Below are positions 43,116 through 52,300 of a stretch of 64,000 bases of DNA, piece by piece. The stretch is taken from contig OX377201.1 in the NCBI GenBank assembly GCA_947396885.1, forward strand, positions 28,993,923-29,057,922, read 5' to 3'. Source of the DNA: Heligmosomoides polygyrus polygyrus (taxonomy: Eukaryota > Nematoda > Chromadorea > Rhabditida > Heligmosomidae). The position numbers and the translations under genes were made by a program. A model generated the notes under the pieces. The model ran no database searches and was not told where the DNA came from. It saw only the letters and a list, made by a program, of their open reading frames with translations. Every line of letters begins with the position of its first letter. The first letter of the stretch is position 1.

Positions 43116-43218
43116 TTCTAACGCCTTAAGGTTCGGTAAAGGGAAGGGGTCCAGCGATCAAGAAGGATCCTGGCTCCTATGCTATGCGCAGACAGATTTT
43201 TTTGCCACACGAACTAAC

Positions 43219-43356
43219 CGGCAGTGATGTTTCCGCTTTGAAATAGAGAACTTTTCGGTGCATGCTGTACACTGCGTTACTTCAGAGTCCTTCGCCCAGT
43301 GAGCATCGGAAAGTGGCAGCAGCTCTTCTGCAAGCTCCAACATCCTCAGTTTTGAC
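43219..43356 (-). CDS. RUFY-like exon K (start of FYVE zinc finger)
   Basis: CTCTTTAG acceptor after a 57-base intron; CTGCCG|GTTAGT donor. Encodes SKLRMLELAEELLPLSDAHW then AKDSEVTQCTACTEKFSISK and RKHHCR. The WxxD, first CxxC pair and the (R/K)(R/K)HHCR lipid-binding motif are in place. The partner Cys pairs lie in a following exon not found in this window. Confidence 0.85.
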
Positions 43357-46300
43357 CTAAAGAGCAGGATAAATAACTGTGCGGACGCGATGTCACGGTA
43401 ATAGAGGACGTACTCGCTCAAATGACCTCCGAGCTCTTCCAAAGCGCGTTCAGATTCGTCAGCTCGTTCAGAGGCGCAAGCGTATTTCTCCGCCAATTCT
43501 CTCATCTCCTAAGTTTCGAAATTCAGCTCGACTCATCCAGAATAAATAAGGTGTAAGGCAAAGTACACGATCTCCGTAGTAAAAATTATAACATTTGCCG
43601 TTAGTATAGGTAAAACGAAAAAAAACCGAAAAACTATAAACAAGGGAAGGAAATGTCACATACACTACGCTTAATTCCAGAAAAGGACTAACTTCTTTCA
43701 AAAAAGGCATCTCTTTCAACTCCTTCTCAAGGGAATCCACCTTTCGCCGCAGTACGACAAGTTCACTCTCGGCCTTCAAAGAACAATCCCTTTGCAAGAG
43801 TAGGGATAAATGGGTCGCGTCGGCCGAGCCCACCTCAGCAAGTTCTCTCTGCTTCTCTTGCAACGTACCGACCAGTTCTGTGTGCTGGCCGTACTTCTTC
43901 TCAAGTTCGGCACGAATCGCCTCTGCAATTCGCTCTCTAATTGGTGATGAAAAACGTGAACGAAGGCTCACCATCATTTTCGTTCCTCTTCTGGACGCTT
44001 TCCTGCAGCACCGCGTTCGACATCTCCAGACTGGATATGGTCTTCTTCAGGAATTCACACTCCTATAAAGTGCCTGAGGCGATACTTAACCGGTAAAGGA
44101 GCACTGCCCACCAAAAAGGTGCTTCGATAAAGCCCCACCTGAGCATACTGCTCCCGAATTCTTAGCAGGTCTTTCTCCAACTTTCGCCACTTATCGTCTG
44201 CCAGCTTTAGCTTATCATAGAGGTCGGTGTTGATTTTCTTCGTGTCCATGAGCTGTTGCTGCACAATCCGTAAGGAATCTTCTCTTTCTACTATCTGAAA
44301 AGCCACCCACTAGCTAAAAAACACATTTGCGTGTAAAGAAAATATTCAAGTAAAGAGAATGAGGGTTCGTTTCGCCAAAACCTTCGAACGAACATAAGTT
44401 TATCACTCCTCCCGTGGCTCATCAATGAAGAGGAGGAGTGCAGAAAAAGTAGCAGAAAGACAGAAGGGAAGAAAAGCGAAGGATGTGAAAAAATGTAGAA
44501 GAGGACCAAAATAAAACTTATGACAAAAAATTAAATCTTAAAGATAGTGTTAGAATGGGTGCTTAACCCTTTCACGACATTGTCCGACGATGTCGTCGGA
44601 CACCATCATAAAAATAGTTCGTGCTAAATTATCAACCATTTAACAGCACAATATTATTAATGAGTCCATCAATATCTACGCTCAAGACGGTCCTTGGGAA
44701 ACTTCATTCGTTACTGATTTTCATAATTAACGAATAATACAAATAAAATAATTCAAATAATCAGCGCGCGGAAAAATGCGTCCTGTCCCACGCGGCGGTC
44801 ACCCGAAAATCGCGCGTGTCGTGAAAGGGTTAAACAGTTTACAGGGACGAACACTTTCTTCCATACAAAAGTACTTGTTCATCAAATTTAATTTCTAACT
44901 ATACCTTTAAGGACGTTACCTAGGCCAATCGGGACAGTAGATCAGACCTACCTGTCCAAGCAAGCGCTCTCGCTCATCCTCCCATTCCTTCTCTTTGCTA
45001 CCGGATGGTTTGCTATTTTCTACGTTGTCGATGTTCTTGAACGACACCATCTGAAAATGTTTCGCAATGCGGTTTTCTCTGATTGCCTTACACCTGCTGC
45101 CGCCTCTTTAGGCACAACTGAATTTCTGAGCAAAGAACCGCTTTCAAGCATGCTCAGTGTGAAAGACGTTAGTGGCTCCGAGCGAAAAAAACGGAGTTCC
45201 ATGGGACCATCTGACCTCTGTTCCCCCTTGTTTTTAGCTAATAGTAACTAAAAAAGCGGGCAATATAAAGCTTCATCCAGGACCTTTAGGGCACTTAAGG
45301 TTCGCAGCTCAGCCCAGTAGCTGCTCACTCGCCTAAGCATTCTAATCGGGCGTTGCTGGGCGATGTTTGAGAAAAATGTATTCGCCGCCTCCAAAATACT
45401 ACTAGACGCTGCAGTTACGGCTAAGAACATTCCTCTAACAGTGTTCCAGTCCTTCCTTCCCTTTACCTACTACGCCACTTACTATCAGTTTCGCGTTGTC
45501 TACTGTTCCAAAAAATACAAGCCCACATAATGCGCTTCATTAAGGCAGTATAAATCCGCCAGTGTTCCTCCTTCAGATGTACTCAGATATCTCCACCCCT
45601 TTTAAGCAAACTGGAATAGCTTGGAAGGCAGCTCAGGTAACTGCTACCTCTGTTAAATTGTTATCCTGCCCGCTTGTGATAAGACTGACAGAGTACCTTC
45701 ATCCTGAACGAAGATACGGTGAGCTTACAGATGCGGATGGCCACCCCAACTGGAGCATCGAGAGGCTCCACATCACACGACAGCTATTGTGCTCTCGAAG
45801 AAATTCAGGGGATGGTGAGGCAGAACACCTAGTTTCCTAAACTAGTACTGCACCTAAAATCTTCATTCGCCATGATCCTATCCGAGATATCACCAGTAGA
45901 AAAACGAAGCAAGCACGTTCTCAGGGATTACGATGGTGTGCCATCTGCGCATAGCCGCCTATTTTCGCTTTTGCCACCCTTGTCAGAAAATATGAGGACT
46001 GCGACCTCCTCGACAAACTACAACTGCGCGTGCTGTTCCTCCTTCCACCCTCGTTACCATCTCGGAAAGCATACTGGTCAAAGGTATCGCCCATCCCCGC
46101 ATTTCTAGCCTGTTTCGAAATCTCTCTAACGGACTCACTTCCCGCTCCATAGTGACCGCTTTGGTGTCATTTTCGCTCTCCAAAATACTCAGCCGCTTCT
46201 TTAAATTGTCGATGTTGCACCTTAAACGAAAGCATTATTGACAACAGATGTTAGCATCAAACAATCCTCACTTTGTCCAAACAGCTAAACTGTCCAAGAG

Positions 46301-49300
46301 TCTCGACCTACAACATGACTGGGCACGTCGCATCGTTAAATACAAGTGCAGAAATATCAGCGGGCAACTAGGAATGTCACGACTTCAACGTCACTCAAAT
46401 AGTAGGTCGCCACTGCTCTACAAAAAATGCACATGTTCACTATCATATTAGCAATTTTCCCATCCTAGCTGCTCGTGTGGACACTGCCTTCGTCTCCCCG
46501 GGGGGGGGGGGGGGGGGGGGGAGTCCGCAGTTGGGTTCTGCGCTCTTCGAGCGAATCTCGAATAGTCAGTTGAAATGCAAAAAATCCACGACGCATGAGA
46601 ACCGAACCCATGACCTGCTTCACATGAATCAACGCCATCCTCTGTGCCACAATCCGCCTGCCGGCAGCGCCACCGCGGGCGTACATAAGACCCTCAACGC
46701 AGCAGCAGGGTGAATTGTAATGTATTCGTGCGCATCGATCGAGTCTCCACGTGGACGTCGAGACAGATCACATGTGCGGCGCGTCAAAAAAGTGGACTCC
46801 AGCTTCAATTGCGCCCTTTTATGCCATGCATCTATTTGGATTTATCTCCAGTGACCTTAGCAATTCCCCCACCGAAGAGTGATTCTTAGGTGATTTGGAA
46901 GGTGGAAAAGATGTTCAATTTACGCAAACATCTCCAGGGCAAAAGTTTCGCAAATGATTTCGTGTGGGCAAAAATCCAACATTGTATTTAATTTCAACTA
47001 TAAGACTTCGTTTATACCTTCTGAGGCAGCTAATACAAGATGAAGGATGAAGATAAATGACGGCGTTAGACAAAGTCGTTTCGGGATATGCTGCATACCA
47101 TCTTTTCAAGATATTGTGGAAGTAACTTGAAGGCTATAAAATGACTTGCGGTGGTCAGCCGATGAATAAGCCAGCGTTTTACCTTTTCCAGGTAACTCTG
47201 GTACCACATGATCGACATGGAGGGATGGAAGGCTTGGTTGAACTTGGCGCAAAACGCGGACTAAGAACCTGGAATCGGGTCCACGCGAGAGCTGGTGCCT
47301 CCTCCAACTGAGCTACCATGTGCACTTTGTTCAAGTGAAAACTAACAAACTTCATCCTATAAGAGTATCAGCTGCAGCTTAGTTTGTCTAGCCTTCACTT
47401 CACACTAGGAAACAAGAGGGCTGCTCTTCCTGTATTGTACGAAGTTCTCAAAAAAGGCTTTTCCAGGAAACGAATGACTTTTTTGGCGTGAGTTTTGACA
47501 ACTATCAGTAGAGGGAATTTCAATCTCTAAGTGGAGGTTCCAAATTCAAGTCTGAGATGAAGTTTCCTAATTTACTGAAACTTCAGGGAGCTCAATCGCT
47601 TGGTTTCTATCAATGAGAACATTGCTAGCATGACACACACACTGCTTTTAAATGAATAACTGCACCCAGGCTGTGTCATAACTTTCTTGTTTTATTGCAT
47701 TTGCTTTTAGTTCACAAGTGCTTGAATACCACAGTGCTTACACCTGCAGTGTAAAATGGCCTGAATAGCTGTATAGCATCAAGTTATGAACAGCCCAGAG
47801 CATTTAAGAACTCACTGCAGCTGCCTGTTTCGTTCCTCAAGGTAATTATTCTGATCTAATAACATCTTCTTCTCCTTGATCGATTCAGCAGTCCCGTTTG
47901 TCATCGACATATCGTCGCCTTCGGTAGGCACTGTGGGGATACGTATGTACATGGACAAGTCGACACTAAGCGGTTGCTCCTGAAAACAAAAAGTAAACAA
48001 TTGATACATTCAACTATGCATACCCCTCACACTTCATGCAAAAGCATAAGATTGAAGAAAGGCGCTAGTCGATCCTTGCTTTGGCCGCACCTCGTGCTCC
48101 ACTTCCACGGGACGAAATTTGATTGGATATTTGTTCCATACAACATGCGATGGCCAGCGGTTGCGCAATTCAGTGTCTATCCTTTCCAGAAAAGTCTGCC
48201 ACTAATCTACCCACCCGGGAGGGATAAACTGGTTTGGTTATGCCTTTGTGCAACCCTATTTGGGCTTTACTCCAAACAAAGAATGAAAAAATCAGCCCGG
48301 ATAGTGGTGCCTCATTGAGATTCGTACTGATCTGTGGCTTCTTCCTCTACGACAGCGATAGGAGTCTTGTAAGACAAGAGTCTAAAAAGCCTTCAAATGC
48401 GTTCTGTGAAGAGCAGCGAATAGCTCATGGCTAGAAAGGATTTTCCTAGAAAACAAAGTTCAGAATACTATCATCTCATACCTCTATACAACACTGTTTA
48501 TTACGCAACATAAAAGGTAAAGTGAAGGTGAAGAATATTAAAATATAAATTTTTGCTTTCTTTGAAAGCACAGGCCAGATAGAAAGTAATCCCACACAAA
48601 TGCAAAGCACAACAGAACCACATGAATGAGACCAATCGAAAGATCCACTGGTTTTTCTAATAGTCGTTTCCCCGCAATCCATCTACAGGCTGAGCGACTG
48701 AGAAGATTTGGTGCAACTTTGTTTTGTATCTGAGAAACAAACAGTGGGACCCAGCCAAATCGTAGTTTCAACTACTAATATACACAATGCGGATTGTAGA
48801 AAATTAAGCGTTTGCCCCAGTCCAAGATAAGCAAACAACTTTCGAGAACACTTGGTCGCTAACCTGAAGATGATCGTGCTCAAGCACAAGGTTACAGTCT
48901 ATCACGGACAATCCCAATAAAGCTCCACAGAGCTGCACAAACTGTTCCTGTCGCAGCAGTGCCCAATCCTCATAGAAGTTCCTGAATACATAGCGATTCC
49001 AATAGAAAGCGAACACGAATTCGAGCAGAGAGACTCGCTTTAATAACGGCGAATTGGATATCACTGTGTAGAAGTCGAACAACTTCTTCTGCATCATCGC
49101 CAGTCGAAGAAAGGCTCGTAATCGAGATATGGGAGTTCTAAAAGCACAGAGTGAGGATGGCAATAGGTGGAGAAATAACAGAATGTAATCCCCTCGCAAA
49201 TTTATTTATTAATATTCAATTGAAAATTATCCTACGTAACTGATACAACAACAAATGATAATTTTCAATTAAACTATTACAACTGATACAACGAAAAATA

Positions 49301-52300
49301 CTTGAGTGATTTGGCTTAAGCCTACTTCGTAGCAGCACCATGGCTAAATTATTAATAAATGGTGGGAATAATAAGAATAAAAGGATAAAGGTCGCGTCAA
49401 ACCATTCATTTTGCGTAGAGGCAGTTTGAATGCGTATTTGGCCCAGATAATGATGCGGTTTTCACTTGCTGTGTGAACAAATCAGCACATTGTCATCCTT
49501 CTCAGAAAAGTTCGGTAGCAGTCTATCGTCCTGGGGCAGTATTCATCAAACGCTTACCGCCCTTTAACACCGCCAAACCCTCTGATATGACATTCATCAG
49601 CATCGGTATTTGGCGGTGTTTTCACCGGCTCTTGGAAGAATGGAAATCGGTGATTAGTAGGTTGGTGCCCGCATCGAGACTTCACATCGTAAAACAGTCA
49701 CAGAACTAGGCCAGGGAAGGAACTCCGACGTTGCCTGATGTAACTTACGTTTCAAGATGCCTTATCGGCCCCATGCGGCCACCGGCCCACTAAGTATGCT
49801 TTGCTTGATTGGTCGGGGTCAAAACCGGAACTTCGATCCTAGGTGTACTTGACGATCGCGACTCCGGTTGCGCTAACAGGCGCCCAAATAGAAATCATAT
49901 CAATACAATCAAAAATATTTGCGATTAACGGTAATTGTGAATCTCTAGCATATAAGGCAAACAAATAGGTGCATACGACGAGACCGCAAACCTAATTTTT
50001 AACTGGTTACATCTAGAAAGCCGCACGTAGAACCGCTGTGATCCCAAGGGGATGCAAGTGACGTCGAGACCGGCCGTTCGTTTAGAGTTATTCTACGAGC
50101 TACAAAAGTATATTCGAAATACGCGCAATGTCAGTTCTAGAAATGGCCCACCAGCTTTCTTTTGTGTTAACGAGAAGAACGTGGTTTAAAGAGGTATCTC
50201 TCAAACAGCTGAAGGTAGATGTAATCCATCGCAAACACAAAGTAGGACTTACTATTAGGTTTTCCCATAAGTCCCCGCCGATTTTTTCAACGATTCACTG
50301 CAGATTTCGCCGGCGGTCTCTTGCATAGCGCTGCATAGCGTTCGAAAGAGAATGATTTGCTCTATCAGAACTTGTATTGCATTTCTTTTTTCATCACGGA
50401 TTTTGTCAATTTTTAGGTCGTTGAAGTGAAAAGTGAAAAAGTGAAAAAGTAGCCATTTGCGCACTTGTTCTCTCCGCTTAGGTTTGTAATTTTTGCGCAG
50501 TTTTTTATAGCATTTCGAAGACAATGTTCTGTGCTACAAGAATACGTGTTGGTCCTATTTTCTCACTTGCCCTTTATTGATTTTTAGGCCATCAAATTGG
50601 GAATACCGACTTTTCTGTCCGAGTTTTTACCAAAACTCCGGTTCTGCGGTTGGACTTTTTTGCTTGGTGTTATATGTCGTTCGGAAAAGAATGTCTTTCT
50701 CAGTAAGAATGTGTGTCGCGTTTATTGGCTCACGCTGATTTCTGTCGAATATCAACAACTGAAGAAGGAGAAGGAGTTGTTGGTGGAGACGATTTTTCTC
50801 CTTTTGGCATTTTGTTGATATTCAATAGAATTCAATAAACGCGACACATATTCTTATAGGGCAAGACATTTTCTTTCGAATGACATATAACACCAACCCA
50901 AGAAGTCCAACCACAGAGCAGGAGCTGTCGGCAAAAATAACCATCCTCCTTCGGACGTCCCAATTTGATGACCTAAAAATCAATAAAGGACAAATGAGCA
51001 AATAGCACTAACACATATTTTTGTAGTGCAGCACATTGTCTTCCAAATGCTATAAAAAACTGTGCAAAAAATTACAAACCTAAGCGGAGAGAACAAGTGC
51101 GCAAATGGCTACTTTTTCACTTTCTCACTTTTCACTTCAGCGACCTAAAAATTGACAAAATTCATGATGAAAAAGAAATGCAATACAGGTCCTGGTAGAG
51201 CAAATAATTCTCTTTCAAAAGCTATGCAGCGCTATGCAAGAGACCGCCAGCGGAATCTGCAGTGAATCGTTGAAAAAAAACGGCGAAGGCTTATGGGACA
51301 ACCTAATACAACATTTTCAGTATGTTACACACTTTCAGCCTTCAGGCACTAAGAAAGGAATAAGGGCTTAGTTTTGCGCTCCAAGCCACCACACGCCGTA
51401 GCTACTCCAGATACCCCAGAATCTTCGTCCGACTCACATCATAATTAGAGAGAACAACGCTAGTCTAACTTCTCACTTACAAGGGAGGTCAATGAACTTC
51501 CCGTGGCAATTTTAAAAGTGACCTATATAGTGTTGTAGAGCGTTGTCTGAGAAGCACCGCAGTGGTTTCCAAATTTCCTGCGGACATCTGGGTAGGTCAA
51601 AATTTGCAAAAAACCATTTCACTTCAATACGGGCCGATAAAGCAGAACTGACGCCTGGAGCTACCATGCTGTGGTTAGAATCTAACCTGTAAGAGGTTTG
51701 GGGCTGGAACAATAGCGGAATTACAGCGATTTCACAAGTTGCTTGTTAACCGTACAGTGACCGAAATGGAACATTGAGGTGCGCCGCTCACCACCAACGG
51801 CGTAGCGACCGGATGGCCGAGTGGCTGTGGGGGGCGGGCTTGCGCGAAAAGCGTCGGGGGTTCGAATACTGAGGTGCTGCTACTGAATTGCTGCTCTTCC
51901 TCCATCAATTTTTTCGATATAAGGTGTATCTTAACCGCGGTCGTGTACCATACTAACATTATAACTTTATTTTAACCTCCATATAAACACAAAAACACCC
52001 AAAGCAGAGCGTTCATAATACCTAATTCGATTGGGCATTGAGGAGAAGCAGGCGAATTTTCTTTGCCTACAAAATAGATAACTTCAGAACTCCAAAGATC
52101 AAGGAAAAAATATTAATTTTTTATTATTTATTATTTATTATTTATTATTTATCTTCTTATTTTAATTAATTAATTAACCATATTTATGTTTGATTTTTTT
52201 CGACCCCTCTTCGACTTTTGGAGAGAAAGTATAGCAGTACTAATCTGTCTTCTTCATCCTCAACCAACCATATTGCTAGTGATTTCACGGTCGTCACATA

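Noticed and set aside
49003..49060. Mini-intron inside RUFY-like exon C
   Set aside because: GT..CAG borders exist around the 19-residue insertion, but removing it breaks the frame, while the unspliced exon fits both neighbours' phases.
51811..51880. Functional Ser/Leu tRNA gene
   Set aside because: A and B boxes fit, but the acceptor stem is not closed and the unit is mirrored inside a foldback element.
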